Positions 1 through 8,951 of a stretch of DNA of 64,000 bases are shown piece after piece. This stretch comes from an uncultured Mucilaginibacter sp. (GTDB lineage: Bacteria; Bacteroidota; Bacteroidia; Sphingobacteriales; Sphingobacteriaceae). The notes beneath the pieces are model-generated. The model was not told the origin of the DNA. It searched no databases and worked only from the letters and a program-made list of their open reading frames with translations. A program made the position numbers and the translations under genes. Numbering within the stretch: the first letter of the stretch is position 1; each line of letters begins with the position of its first letter. The DNA lies in contig NZ_CAJYGQ010000007.1 of the NCBI RefSeq assembly GCF_913773635.1, forward strand, positions 302,807 to 366,806, read 5' to 3'.

Positions 1-883
1 TATTAATGCCTGTTTGCGCCTGTATTTGTGAGCCCTTAGCAATACTAATATGACCCACCACGCCTACCTGGCCACCCATTATAACGTTTTCACCAATTTT
101 GGTACTGCCTGATATGCCGCTTTGTGCAGCAATAACTGTATTGCTGCCAATTTCAACGTTATGAGCAATTTGTATAAGGTTGTCAAGCTTTACGCCTTTG
201 CGTATTACTGTTGACCCCATGGTAGCACAATCAATTGTTGTGTTGGCACCAATTTCAACATTGTCTTCTATAACTACGTTGCCTATCTGGTTCACTTTGT
301 TGTATGAACCATCGGCTGTTGGAGCAAACCCAAAACCATCACTGCCTATAACTGCTCCTGAATGTATGATAACATTATTGCCAATAACACAATCGGCATA
401 TATTTTAACGCCCGAAAACAAGGTGACGTTATCGCCCAAAGTTACATTATCGCCAACATATGTATTGGGGTATATTTTGCAATTATTTCCCAGCTTGGCA
501 CCATCACCTATGTAAGCAAATGCGCCTACATAAATATTGCTTCCTGTAACTGCGCTTGGGCTTATAAAGCTTGGCTGTTCAATGCCCGCCTTATTGAGTT
601 TTAATGTATTGTATTTTTCGAGTAAAACCGAAAATGCGTTGTAAGCATCGTTTACTCTGATGAGTGTTGCATTAACAGGCCCATTTAATGCAAGGCTGTT
701 ATTTACAATAACTACCGAAGCGTTGGTGCTATACAAATACTGCTCATACCGGGGGTTTGCCAAAAACGACAAAGCGCCTGCCGAAGCCTCCTCAATCTTA
801 GCAAGTTTACTGATGGCTACCTGAGGGTTACCTTCAATAGTTCCGTTCAGCATCAAGCTTATTTCCTGCGCGGTAAATTGCAT
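1..883 (-). CDS. lpxD: UDP-3-O-acylglucosamine N-acyltransferase LpxD (3' end cut by window edge)
   Basis: Third step of lipid A synthesis: transfers a 3-hydroxyacyl chain from ACP to the 2-amine of UDP-3-O-acylglucosamine in the cytoplasm. The minus-strand frame runs open from an ATG at 881-883 to the window edge (about 294 residues of an expected ~345). The N-terminal part fits the LpxD uridine-binding domain; from about residue 105 the protein is a run of left-handed beta-helix hexapeptides (patterns such as IGNNVII, IGANTTI, IGSNTVI). The segment IAHNVEIG carries the His expected of the catalytic base in this family. The gene lies 56 bases downstream of the HD phosphohydrolase on the same strand, a common Bacteroidota neighbour. 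The C-terminus is not visible. Confidence 0.93.
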   Translation of the reverse strand, partial: MQFTAQEISLMLNGTIEGNPQVAISKLAKIEEASAGALSFLANPRYEQYLYSTNASVVIVNNSLALNGPVNATLIRVNDAYNAFSVLLEKYNTLKLNKAGIEQPSFISPSAVTGSNIYVGAFAYIGDGAKLGNNCKIYPNTYVGDNVTLGDNVTLFSGVKIYADCVIGNNVIIHSGAVIGSDGFGFAPTADGSYNKVNQIGNVVIEDNVEIGANTTIDCATMGSTVIRKGVKLDNLIQIAHNVEIGSNTVIAAQSGISGSTKIGENVIMGGQVGVVGHISIAKGSQIQAQTGIN

Positions 884-939
884 CGGGCAAATTTAAATGT
901 TAAAAGTTAAGCAACAAATTATAAACATACTGTTAACAG

Positions 940-2166
940 CTAAATAAGGTCTTTCGTATAACAAAAAATATATTTTTCAACTGTTTTAGCTAAAGCTTCG
1001 AGGTTAGCATTATCACTTGCAGTTGTAATATCTTTTATTGCACCGCCTTTCATTAGTATTTTAATGTTAGCGTTGCCAACCTGGTATGCATTGTTGCTTA
1101 TGATATCTGTAAATACGAAGTATTTGGCGTCATCGTAACATACCCCGTATTTTTTCATTGCTTTATGACGCAGGTTTTCTACTTGTGTTACATCGGGCAA
1201 ATAATTTGTTATATCAACGTGGTATAGCTTGCGCTGTATAAAGTTTTCGCAAAGGCGTGCCAAAACGGTGTCATCACAGCGTGTCCATACCTTAACCGCC
1301 GCCATAATATCTGCATCATCCAAACACGTAAATGTTTCAATATGAAGGTCGTGGCTTACAAATTCTTCCTTGGTAATGGTACTTTGCAGAAAATGATTTA
1401 AGGCAGGGGTTGAAAACAACTGCTGTCCTTTAAGTGACAACTCGCGGGCGCGCTGCAATATTTTACCCAGCATTTGCTCGCCCGAGGTTACGGTTTTGTG
1501 CAAGTACACCTGCCAGTACATTAACCGGCGGGCAACCAAAAACTTTTCAATGGAGTAAATACCTTTTTCTTCAACCACAATAGAGTCATCAACCACGTTC
1601 AGCATTTTGATGATCCTTTCTGAACTGATAACACCTTCTGATACGCCGGTATAAAAACTATCGCGATTGAGATAGTCCATTCTGTCCATATCTAACTGAC
1701 TTGATACCAGCTGATGCAAGAAGCGCTTTGGATAAGTATCATTGAATATTTCAATAGCCATGCTTAGCCGTCCGTCAAAAACTACATTAAGCTTGCTCAT
1801 TAAAAGCGTTGAAATATCTTCGTGATGGATGCCTTTTACAATGTGCTCTTCCAGCGCGTGTGAAAACGGGCCGTGCCCTATATCATGAAGCAAAATGGCA
1901 ATTACAACAGATTCTTCTTCCTGCGGGGTAATAACCTGGTCTTTATCGCACAGGGTTTTTACGGCAAGTTGCATAAGGTGCATAGCACCCAGGGCATGAT
2001 GAAAACGTGTATGTAAAGCGCCCGGATAAACCAGGTGAGTCATGCCAACCTGTTTAATGTAACGCAGCCGCTGAAAGTACGGATGTTCGATCAGGTCAAA
2101 AACCAAATCGGTGGGTATGGTAATAAATCCGTATACCGGATCATTAATTATTTTTTTCTTATTCAA
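940..2166 (-). CDS. HD-domain phosphohydrolase (dGTPase/SAMHD1-like)
   Basis: 408-residue cytosolic HD-superfamily protein. Visible metal-site motifs are H-T-R-F-x-H near residues 52-57 (ALHTRFHHALG), the HD pair in ILLHDIGHGPFSH (about residues 91-103), and a later DMDRMDYLNRD segment typical of the dGTPase/SAMHD1-like branch. The substrate (a nucleotide triphosphate) is inferred from the family only. The start codon is TTG (2164-2166): an in-frame TAA lies four codons upstream, and the next Met is near residue 42 inside the conserved region, so TTG is well supported. It is divergent from porX across a 142-base gap and is followed by lpxD, an order recalled from other Bacteroidota. Confidence 0.88.
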   Translation of the reverse strand: MNKKKIINDPVYGFITIPTDLVFDLIEHPYFQRLRYIKQVGMTHLVYPGALHTRFHHALGAMHLMQLAVKTLCDKDQVITPQEEESVVIAILLHDIGHGPFSHALEEHIVKGIHHEDISTLLMSKLNVVFDGRLSMAIEIFNDTYPKRFLHQLVSSQLDMDRMDYLNRDSFYTGVSEGVISSERIIKMLNVVDDSIVVEEKGIYSIEKFLVARRLMYWQVYLHKTVTSGEQMLGKILQRARELSLKGQQLFSTPALNHFLQSTITKEEFVSHDLHIETFTCLDDADIMAAVKVWTRCDDTVLARLCENFIQRKLYHVDITNYLPDVTQVENLRHKAMKKYGVCYDDAKYFVFTDIISNNAYQVGNANIKILMKGGAIKDITTASDNANLEALAKTVEKYIFCYTKDLI

Positions 2167-2308
2167 GCTAATGCCTTATAGTTTTGCAAAAGTGTTAAAT
2201 TAACCCCATCTACAAACAATCAATTTGTTATTTTTTGTTAAGATTTTTATTGTCTTGACAACAAAAGCAAACCTTGGAAGTTATAATTCAACATTCACTA
2301 AACATACC

Positions 2309-3859
2309 ATGCAGGAAACTACCATACTTTGGGCCGACGACGAGATTGATTTGCTTAAACCCCACGTGTTGTTTTTAAACGAAAAAGGCTACAAAGTTAA
2401 AACTGTAACCAATGGGTCTGATGCTCTTGAGGAGTTCAGAAATGATTATTATGATTTGGTTTTTTTAGATGAAAATATGCCTGGGTTAACGGGGCTTGAA
2501 ACTTTTATGCAAATAAAAGCTATTAATGCCGATGTGCCTATTGTGCTCATTACCAAAAATGAGGAAGAGCCAATGATGGAAGATGCCATTGGTTCGAAAA
2601 TAGATGATTACCTCATTAAGCCTGTAAACCCCAAGCAAATATTGCTTACCATAAAAAAGCTTACCGAAAACAAGCGCCTGGTTACCGAAAAAACAACCAT
2701 GGCCTACCAAATGGATTTTCGTACGCTGGGTATGACACTAAACGATAATCTTAACTTTCAGGAGTGGGTTGATGTTTATAAGAAGTTAATTTACTGGGAG
2801 CTGGAACTGGAGAAGTTGAGTGATGCCGGCATGCACGAGATTTTAACCATGCAAAAGGCCGAAGCCAACGTGCAGTTCAGCAAGTTTATTGAAAAGAACT
2901 ATCTTGACTGGGTAAAAAATCAGGACACGGCTCCAACTATGTCTCATCAGCTGTTTAAGAAAAAGGTATTTCCGAAGCTTGACAACGTTCCGGTGTTTTT
3001 CATACTGATTGATAACCTGCGTTTTGACCAGTTTAAAATCATAAATCCTATTATATCTGAGTTTTTCCGCCTGGAGGAAGAAGATACCTATTACAGCATT
3101 TTACCTACAGCAACGCAATATGCACGTAACGCCATATTTGCCGGTTTAATGCCGCTTGATATGGAAAAGCGTTTCCCTGGAATGTGGCAGAATGATGAAG
3201 ACGAAGGCGGTAAAAACTTACACGAGGAAGCATTTTTGGCTGATCATATTAAGCGTGTACTGCGTAAGGACTGCAAGTTTTCGTACCATAAAATATTAAA
3301 TATTGACGAAGGCCGCTCATTGAATGATTCGGTAAGTAACCTGATGAACAACGATTTGAACGTAGTGGTGTATAACTTTGTAGATATGCTGTCGCACGCA
3401 CGTACCGATATGCAAATGATACGTGAACTGGCCAGTGACGATGCGGCTTATCGTTCTTTAACCTTATCATGGTTTGAGCATTCCCCACTGTTAGACTTGC
3501 TTAAGTTTTTATCAACCAAACAAGTAAAAGTAATTATTACTACCGACCACGGTACCATACGTGTTAAAAACCCTAGCAAGATAATAGGCGATAAAAACAC
3601 CAATACTAACCTGCGTTACAAACAAGGTAAAAACCTCAATTTTAACGCAAAAGAAGTGTTTCATATTCGTAACCCGCATGATGCAATGTTACCAAAGCTG
3701 CACGTAAGCAGCAGCTTTGCTTTTGCTAAAGAAGACAGCTACTTTGTATACCCTAATAACTATAATCACTTTGTTAATTTCTACAATGAAACGTTCCAGC
3801 ATGGAGGTATTTCGCTTGAAGAGATGATTATACCTGTGGTTACTTATGGGGTAAAGTAA
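2309..3859 (+). CDS. porX: PorX: response regulator with PglZ-type phosphodiesterase domain (T9SS regulator)
   Basis: Two-domain regulator of the type IX secretion system. Residues 1-120 are a CheY-like receiver with acidic pocket D10/D11, phospho-acceptor D54 (LVFLDENMPG) and a conserved Lys in the segment YLIKPV. Residues ~200-516 are a PglZ (alkaline-phosphatase superfamily) domain with metal-site segments LIDNLRFDQ and ITTDHGT. In Porphyromonas gingivalis PorX works with histidine kinase PorY and sigma factor SigP. I start at the ATG at 2309 (516 residues, the usual PorX length); an upstream in-frame Met at 2225 would add 28 residues before the receiver fold and is rejected. PorY is not in the window. 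Confidence 0.92.
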   Translation: MQETTILWADDEIDLLKPHVLFLNEKGYKVKTVTNGSDALEEFRNDYYDLVFLDENMPGLTGLETFMQIKAINADVPIVLITKNEEEPMMEDAIGSKIDDYLIKPVNPKQILLTIKKLTENKRLVTEKTTMAYQMDFRTLGMTLNDNLNFQEWVDVYKKLIYWELELEKLSDAGMHEILTMQKAEANVQFSKFIEKNYLDWVKNQDTAPTMSHQLFKKKVFPKLDNVPVFFILIDNLRFDQFKIINPIISEFFRLEEEDTYYSILPTATQYARNAIFAGLMPLDMEKRFPGMWQNDEDEGGKNLHEEAFLADHIKRVLRKDCKFSYHKILNIDEGRSLNDSVSNLMNNDLNVVVYNFVDMLSHARTDMQMIRELASDDAAYRSLTLSWFEHSPLLDLLKFLSTKQVKVIITTDHGTIRVKNPSKIIGDKNTNTNLRYKQGKNLNFNAKEVFHIRNPHDAMLPKLHVSSSFAFAKEDSYFVYPNNYNHFVNFYNETFQHGGISLEEMIIPVVTYGVK

Positions 3860-3869
3860 ATTTGTATAT

Positions 3870-3920
3870 TTGAATATGGTAGTGGAGACTTAGAATTAAA
3901 GTTTGTATTACCATATTCAA
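3870..3920. terminator. Inverted repeat between porX and tsaE
   Basis: Arms TTGAATATGGTA (3870-3881) and TACCATATTCAA (3909-3920) are perfect complements separated by 27 bases. The repeat begins 11 bases after the porX stop. It has no T-run, so it may be a 3' stabilising hairpin, a weak terminator or an operator for tsaE rather than a classic intrinsic terminator. Confidence 0.4.
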
Positions 3921-3950
3921 TTGATATTACTTGCATATACCTGATTTTGC

Positions 3951-4382
3951 ATGACCCGGTCACAAACTAATTTAACCATTGAATCAATAACCCAGCTTGA
4001 TTCTGCAGCCCGGTCTTTATTGAATTTTGCGGGCGAACAAAAAATATTTTTGTTTTATGGAAATATGGGAGCAGGTAAAACTACTTTCATAAAAGAACTG
4101 TGCGCTCAATTAGGTGTAAAAGAGCCGGTTACCAGCCCAACATTTTCAATAGTAAATGAATACGAGGCAGGTAACTCACGGGTTTTTCATTTTGATTTTT
4201 ATCGGCTAAAAAATCAAGAGGAAGCCTTGGATATGGGTTATGAAGAATACTTTTATTCGGGTGATTACTGCCTTATAGAGTGGCCTGAAAAAATATCAGA
4301 TTTGCTTCCGCTCAATTACATCAAAGTAACCATACAGGCCGATGCAAGTCAAAAGAGGTATTTTAACTTTGAAAGTATTTAA
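3951..4382 (+). CDS. tsaE: TsaE, ATPase of the tRNA t6A threonylcarbamoyl transfer complex
   Basis: Small P-loop ATPase that cycles the TsaB-TsaD complex during formation of N6-threonylcarbamoyladenosine at position 37 of ANN-decoding tRNAs. Walker A is GNMGAGKTT (residues 37-45), and the family motifs TSPTFSIVNEY and FDFYRL follow; W in LIEWPEKI is the usual C-terminal signature. At 143 residues it has normal length. It sits between porX and the alanine-dehydrogenase-like gene on the same strand, an arrangement recalled from other Bacteroidota. Confidence 0.95.
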   Translation: MTRSQTNLTIESITQLDSAARSLLNFAGEQKIFLFYGNMGAGKTTFIKELCAQLGVKEPVTSPTFSIVNEYEAGNSRVFHFDFYRLKNQEEALDMGYEEYFYSGDYCLIEWPEKISDLLPLNYIKVTIQADASQKRYFNFESI

Positions 4383-4451
4383 TGCCGTTATTCTTAATTT
4401 TATTTATCTTCAACACTGCGAATATAAAATTCCTACGCAGCAACAGTATCT

Positions 4452-5678
4452 ATGAGTTCAGGGTTATATAGCGGATTTTCGGACGTAGCTAAACAAGCTA
4501 TGATGCAACCGCAGGAGTCAATGCTCGAAGTAAGAAACCGGAAGAATAAGCTTTACATCGGTATTCCGCGCGAAACATCATTTCAGGAAAACCGTATTGC
4601 TTTAACTCCGTTTTCGGTTGCGTTACTGGTAAATAACGGGCATGATGTATTGTTCGAAAGCAATGCCGGTAAGGCAGCCAACTTTTTAGATAACCATTAT
4701 AGCGAGCAAGGCGCTCAAATTGTTTACGATCATAAAAAGGTTTACGAGGCCGATATTATACTAAAGGTGGCGCCACCCACCATGGCCGAAATTGAATTAA
4801 TGAAGCCGGGGCAGATACTCATATCTACGCTGCAAATCCCCACTTTAAAAGCTGAATGCCTGCAAGCCATGCTGGCTAAAAGAATAACTGCTCTATCATT
4901 TGAACAACTGCGCGATGAAGGCAATGTGCTCAGCGTAGTGCGTGCAATGAGTGAAATTGTAGGCGCAACATCAATCTCTATAGCTGCTGAATACCTAAGT
5001 AACGTTTTTGGCGGTAAAGGTTTAATGCTGGGCGGCATTACCGGCGTGCCACCTACCGAAATTGTGATACTTGGCGCAGGTACAGTAGGAGAGTATGCAG
5101 CACGTACGGCCATTTCATTAGGAGCAGAGGTGAAAGTGTTTGATCCGTCAATTTATAAGCTCCGCAGGTTGCAAAATAATATTGGCAGCAGGGTGTTTAC
5201 CTCCGTAATACAGCCTATTGTACTTGAAAAGGCAATTACTACGTGCGATGTGGTGATTGGAGCCATGCGTACCGAAGACGGCCGTAGCCCGTGCATAGTT
5301 ACCGAAAGCACAGTGAGCCGCATGAAACCTCATTCGGTTATAATTGATGTAAGTATTGATCAGGGTGGTTGTTTTGAAACATCAGAGGTTACCAACCATA
5401 CCCACCCGGTGTTTCGCAAGTATGATGTAATTCATTATTGTGTGCCAAACATTGCCTCAAGGGTTGCACGTACAGCCACCTATGCCTTAACCAATATTTT
5501 TACACCCATTCTGTTAGACATTGGCGAAAACGGCGGAATTAACAATGTGATATGGCAAAAGGCCGGTGTACGTAATGCCGTATATATTTACCAGGGGCAG
5601 CTAACCAACAAGTACCTGGGAGAGCATTTCAACATTCCGTGTAAAGACCTTGATTTGCTTATTGTGTCAAATCGTTAA
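4452..5678 (+). CDS. Alanine dehydrogenase / transhydrogenase-alpha family protein with a substituted catalytic His
   Basis: 408 residues with the AlaDh/PNT N-terminal catalytic domain (from IGIPRET at about residue 36) and a Rossmann NAD(H) domain (GAGTVG at 208-213). In characterised alanine dehydrogenases an Arg, a Lys, a His and an Asp line the active site. Here the Arg (R48 in NRIALTP), Lys (K105 in LKVAPP) and Asp (D303 in SIDQGGCF) are in place. The position aligned with the catalytic His of the LHLA motif is Gln (Q128, codon 4833-4835, in ISTLQIPT). There is also a ~30-residue N-terminal extension. It follows tsaE by 69 bases. Either a divergent alanine dehydrogenase or a paralogue with another 2-oxoacid/amino-acid substrate; the family is certain, the reaction is not. 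Confidence 0.85.
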   Translation: MSSGLYSGFSDVAKQAMMQPQESMLEVRNRKNKLYIGIPRETSFQENRIALTPFSVALLVNNGHDVLFESNAGKAANFLDNHYSEQGAQIVYDHKKVYEADIILKVAPPTMAEIELMKPGQILISTLQIPTLKAECLQAMLAKRITALSFEQLRDEGNVLSVVRAMSEIVGATSISIAAEYLSNVFGGKGLMLGGITGVPPTEIVILGAGTVGEYAARTAISLGAEVKVFDPSIYKLRRLQNNIGSRVFTSVIQPIVLEKAITTCDVVIGAMRTEDGRSPCIVTESTVSRMKPHSVIIDVSIDQGGCFETSEVTNHTHPVFRKYDVIHYCVPNIASRVARTATYALTNIFTPILLDIGENGGINNVIWQKAGVRNAVYIYQGQLTNKYLGEHFNIPCKDLDLLIVSNR

Positions 5679-6226
5679 GGCTTGCCGGTAAATTGAGGTG
5701 GTATTTGCGTTGTATGATGCGGTTCGCCGTAATAACTAATACTTAGCTTAGCTGTTCCCTTTTCAGGCACTGTCACTTTAAACAGCATGTCATAGTCATC
5801 GTCGGTGAGTTCAGTAAATGGTGTATCGGCACCTAGTGCCTTCATGACCGGTAGTAAGGTGTTTGAATGGCCAACAATTAGTACTTCTTGCCCCTTATGG
5901 TTTGCCAATACCTTTTTTGCAATTTCCTCTAAATTTTTAACGCTGTAGGTCATTGGTTCAAGTTTGCGTTTAACAGCTAAAGGGTTAGCTGTTGCCAGAG
6001 TGCGTTTATATGCGGTACTGTATATTGCTGTAATTTTGCGGTTGTTTAAAGTAGCAGACAAATCTTCAGCACGCTTCAATCCCTGGGGCGTAAGTTCAGG
6101 GTTGGCCGTCATCGTTTCAGCTGTTTGTTTTTCGGCATGCCTTACAAGCCACACCACAGTCTCTTGCGAAAAACAATTAACGGCAACAACCAAATTCAAG
6201 AATAATATAAGTAACCCTTTGTACAT
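5675..6226 (-). CDS. Exported histidine-phosphatase (phosphoglycerate mutase-like/SixA-like) protein
   Basis: 183 residues. An N-terminal signal peptide (about residues 1-20, ending near NCFSQ) predicts export. The histidine-phosphatase hallmark RHAE follows, with H30 as the phospho-accepting His, and the second catalytic His is H120 in LIVGHSNT. The short single-domain form is like SixA and periplasmic phosphatases; the substrate is unknown. The gene converges on the Ald-like gene and the two reading frames overlap by four bases (5675-5678). Confidence 0.85.
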   Translation of the reverse strand: MYKGLLILFLNLVVAVNCFSQETVVWLVRHAEKQTAETMTANPELTPQGLKRAEDLSATLNNRKITAIYSTAYKRTLATANPLAVKRKLEPMTYSVKNLEEIAKKVLANHKGQEVLIVGHSNTLLPVMKALGADTPFTELTDDDYDMLFKVTVPEKGTAKLSISYYGEPHHTTQIPPQFTGKP

Positions 6227-6310
6227 TTCTATAAGCTTTACTGGCTAAGGTAGCTACTTTGGCAAACAATTTATGTGTAAATGCGGTATTTATGAATCAT
6301 CATCATAACT

Positions 6311-7297
6311 ATGAAAGTATTTAGCAAAGAATATTTAAAGAGTTTATGGAAGGTGCTACTGGCTACCTTTTCTGGCTTCTCAAACGATAATGGCTTAAAG
6401 TTGAGTGCCTCACTGGCCTACTATACTATATTCTCTATAGCACCTTTGCTAATACTCATCCTGTCGCTGGCCGGCATTTTTTTAGGGCCTGATGCAGCAT
6501 CTTCCAAATTATATGCCCAAATAAACCAATATGTGGGTGGCGATGCAGCTAAGCAAATTCAGGACATTGTTAAGAACCTGCAGTTTTCAGGCAAATCGGG
6601 CGTGGCTTTGATATCAGGCATTGCAACCTTACTACTAGGTGCCAGCAGTATCTTCCTTGAAATACAAGATTCAATAAACACCATTTGGCGTGTAAAGGCT
6701 AAACCTAAAAAAGGGTGGTTAAAAATGCTTCAAAACAGGTTTTTATCGTTTTCTCTCATTATAAGTTTGGGATTCCTTTTATTGGCTTCGCTTATAGTAA
6801 ACCTTATTGTGAGTGCTATTGGTAGTCAGCTTACACGCTTCTTGCCTGCTATTACCGAACGTTTAATTGAAGTAATTAACCTTGGCGTCTCATTTATCGT
6901 AATCTCCGTTTTATTCGGCATTATATTTAAGTTCCTGCCCGATGTTAAAATTAAATTCAAAGACGTGCGCTCGGGAGCTTTTTTCACAGCCATATTGTTT
7001 ATGATAGGGCAGTTTGCCATCAGCCTTTATTTAAAATATTCGGCACAAGGTTCGGCATACGGTGCTGCAGGTTCGGTTATTATTATTCTGGTTTGGATTT
7101 ACTACACCGCTGCAATTTTGTATATAGGTGCCGAATTTACCCAGGTTTATGCCGAGGCTAATTGCAGCCATATTGAACCGGCTGATTATGCTGTACACAT
7201 TGAGCAAACAGAGGTTGAGCGTGAAGTAAGCAAACTGCCCCCACAAAACCCTGAGCTGAAAGGTCAGTTAACTGACGATGGCAAGCAGCAAAGTTAA
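6311..7297 (+). CDS. YihY/BrkB-family inner-membrane protein
   Basis: 328-residue polytopic protein of the YihY/virulence-factor BrkB family (formerly confused with RNase BN). About six hydrophobic segments are visible, starting near residues 30-60 (SASLAYYTIFSIAPLLILIL, a family signature) and ending near LVWIYYTAAILYIGAEFTQV. The charged C-terminal tail is cytoplasmic-like. Molecular function is unknown for the family. It is divergent from the histidine phosphatase. Confidence 0.9.
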   Translation: MKVFSKEYLKSLWKVLLATFSGFSNDNGLKLSASLAYYTIFSIAPLLILILSLAGIFLGPDAASSKLYAQINQYVGGDAAKQIQDIVKNLQFSGKSGVALISGIATLLLGASSIFLEIQDSINTIWRVKAKPKKGWLKMLQNRFLSFSLIISLGFLLLASLIVNLIVSAIGSQLTRFLPAITERLIEVINLGVSFIVISVLFGIIFKFLPDVKIKFKDVRSGAFFTAILFMIGQFAISLYLKYSAQGSAYGAAGSVIIILVWIYYTAAILYIGAEFTQVYAEANCSHIEPADYAVHIEQTEVEREVSKLPPQNPELKGQLTDDGKQQS

Positions 7298-7344
7298 TTC
7301 CCGCTAACAACATTGCGGCAGCTTGTAGCGTTTGTTGCATTTGC

Positions 7345-7392
7345 TTAACTTTATATTGGCTTTAGTTATTAAAGCAGCCAATATAAAGTTAA
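7345..7392. promoter_or_regulatory. Perfect 17-bp inverted repeat abutting a start codon
   Basis: Arms at 7345-7361 and 7376-7392 are exact complements (TTAACTTTATATTGGCT and its reverse complement) around a 14-base loop. The right arm ends on the base before the ATG at 7393. It may terminate the upstream YihY gene or fold in the mRNA leader and control translation of the protease; no T-run follows, which argues against a standard terminator. Confidence 0.6.
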
Positions 7393-8634
7393 ATGTACCC
7401 TTTTGCCCATATAAAAAGGTACTTGTTGTTATGCCTTGCTGTAGTATGCTTTGCGCCTGTTGTAAAGGCACAGTTATTTTATATCAACAATCATAAAAAA
7501 CAGGTACATCTCCGGTTTAAGCTGGTAAGGGATATGATTGTGGTACCTGTTTACATCAATCAAAAAGGACCGTTTAATTTTATTGTAGACTCCGGGGTAG
7601 GGCTTGTAATCATTACCGATCCTAAACTGCTCGACTCGGCAAAGATCTATAACAAACGCGTAATCAAAATTTACGGGGCTGCCGGTAATACCGAAAGTTT
7701 TGAAGCTTACGCTACATCAACAATTGATTTGGTCTTGCCCGGTGGCGTAAGCAGTTCGCTTGTATCGGCAGCGGTGTTTAAAGAAGATAACTTTGGGTTG
7801 TCAAACTATGCCGGCATTCCTATCCATGGCATTTTAGGGTACGAATTTTTTTCGCACTTAAGTGTGAAAATTAACTTTACTGATACAACATTAAGCCTTG
7901 CCCGTTCTGGATATTACAAACCGTTTAAAAAGAAAAAGGGCGTTAGTGTACCCTTAAGTGTTGAAGAGCGTAAGCCTTACATAAAAGCTGCTGTAGCTTT
8001 GCCTGGCGGAAAAATAACCATAAATAAATTTTTAGTTGATTTAGGGGCAGGGCATCCTTTATCGATCGAGAAGCTGAACACTTATGAAGCCCAATTCAGT
8101 AACTCGGTTACGGCCAATTTGGGCGTAGGTTTAACTGGCCAGCCCATAAGCGGATTTATTAGCAGAGTAAACGAATTCAATTTAGACAGGTACAAGTTTA
8201 CTAATGTCATCGCATCATTTCCTGACGTTAAAGGAACAAGTTACCTGGTACCACGCGATGGTAACCTTGGCTTAGGCATTTTAAAAAGGTTTATGGTTAT
8301 TATTGACTATGCTAATAGCGTAATGTATTTAAAGCCGAATTATAAATATAATGAGCCTTTTGAGCATGATATGAGCGGAATGGAGTATTATGCTGCCGGT
8401 GCTGAGTTAAACAGAATTGTAGTGAGCAGAGTTGAGCCTGGTTCGGCGGCTGATGAAGCGGGCATTGTAGCCAACGATGAAATTACTACGGTGAATTTTA
8501 AACGGGTTGATAAAATGAGCATGGTTGATTTAGATAACCTGTTTAAATCAAAAGATAAGAGAAATATACTTGTTGAAATACGCCGGGGCAAAAAGTATGA
8601 AACATTTGTTTTAACCCTTAAACGCCGTATTTAA
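7393..8634 (+). CDS. Secreted retropepsin-like aspartyl protease with C-terminal PDZ domain
   Basis: 413 residues: a signal peptide (1-~26), two aspartyl-protease lobes and a C-terminal PDZ domain (about 330-413, with segment VEPGSAADEAGI typical of PDZ loops). The first catalytic motif is D66-S-G in FIVDSGVG. The second is D216-L-G in FLVDLGAG, so the usual Thr/Ser after the Asp is Leu. This architecture is common in Bacteroidota periplasmic proteins of unknown substrate. A perfect inverted repeat touches the start codon and a strong terminator follows. Confidence 0.85.
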   Translation: MYPFAHIKRYLLLCLAVVCFAPVVKAQLFYINNHKKQVHLRFKLVRDMIVVPVYINQKGPFNFIVDSGVGLVIITDPKLLDSAKIYNKRVIKIYGAAGNTESFEAYATSTIDLVLPGGVSSSLVSAAVFKEDNFGLSNYAGIPIHGILGYEFFSHLSVKINFTDTTLSLARSGYYKPFKKKKGVSVPLSVEERKPYIKAAVALPGGKITINKFLVDLGAGHPLSIEKLNTYEAQFSNSVTANLGVGLTGQPISGFISRVNEFNLDRYKFTNVIASFPDVKGTSYLVPRDGNLGLGILKRFMVIIDYANSVMYLKPNYKYNEPFEHDMSGMEYYAAGAELNRIVVSRVEPGSAADEAGIVANDEITTVNFKRVDKMSMVDLDNLFKSKDKRNILVEIRRGKKYETFVLTLKRRI

Positions 8635-8643
8635 GTTGGTTGT

Positions 8644-8680
8644 GCGTGCCTGTAATTCAATACAGGCACGCAGCAGTTTT
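8644..8680. terminator. Intrinsic terminator between convergent genes
   Basis: Perfect 11-bp stem: GCGTGCCTGTA at 8644-8654 and its complement at 8661-8671 around a 6-base loop, followed by AGCAGTTTT. It lies 9 bases after the protease stop and next to the stop of the convergent small gene, so it can serve both. Confidence 0.75.
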
Positions 8681-8951
8681 ACTTAAGCTGGCTTATGTTT
8701 TCGTAAAAGGCCGTTTGTAAGTCAAGTAACGAGCGTACTTTTAACTTTTCTCCGTAGGTGTCAAAACAAACGAAACTTGTTTTTTCAGGCTCGCCTGCAC
8801 GGGTCTTTTCTAAGAAATTAAATGTTTCGAAAAAATAGTGCTTGGTAGTTGTTTTAGACTTGGGGCTTGTTTTGGCCGAATTAAGCCTAAAGCCCATTCT
8901 GTCCATCCAATTGTGCACCTTGGAGTGCAGGTTTGCGCGCATTGAGTTCAT
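8679..8951 (-). CDS. Small basic hypothetical protein
   Basis: 90 residues, rich in Lys/Arg with Phe/Tyr clusters, no signal peptide and no membrane segment. I do not recognise a domain. It looks coding because it fills the space between a strong terminator and a long intergenic region, with no competing frame. A second Met (codon 4, ending at 8942) could be the start. No function can be assigned. Confidence 0.55.
   Translation of the reverse strand: MNSMRANLHSKVHNWMDRMGFRLNSAKTSPKSKTTTKHYFFETFNFLEKTRAGEPEKTSFVCFDTYGEKLKVRSLLDLQTAFYENISQLK

Noticed and set aside
180..604. Plus-strand ORFs across lpxD
   Set aside because: They lie antisense to clear hexapeptide-repeat coding sequence.
2225..2308. 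28-residue N-terminal extension of PorX
   Set aside because: The receiver fold begins at MQETTILWADDE (ATG 2309), which gives the usual PorX length; the upstream residues show no domain.
2167..2308. Promoter for the HD-domain gene with TTTG and CACTTTTG boxes on the minus strand
   Set aside because: Spacer of 18 and a mismatch in the TA of the -7 box make it too weak to list.
2900..3859. PglZ domain as part of a BREX-type phage defence system
   Set aside because: It is fused to a receiver domain and next to tsaE, the PorX arrangement; no other BREX genes are present.
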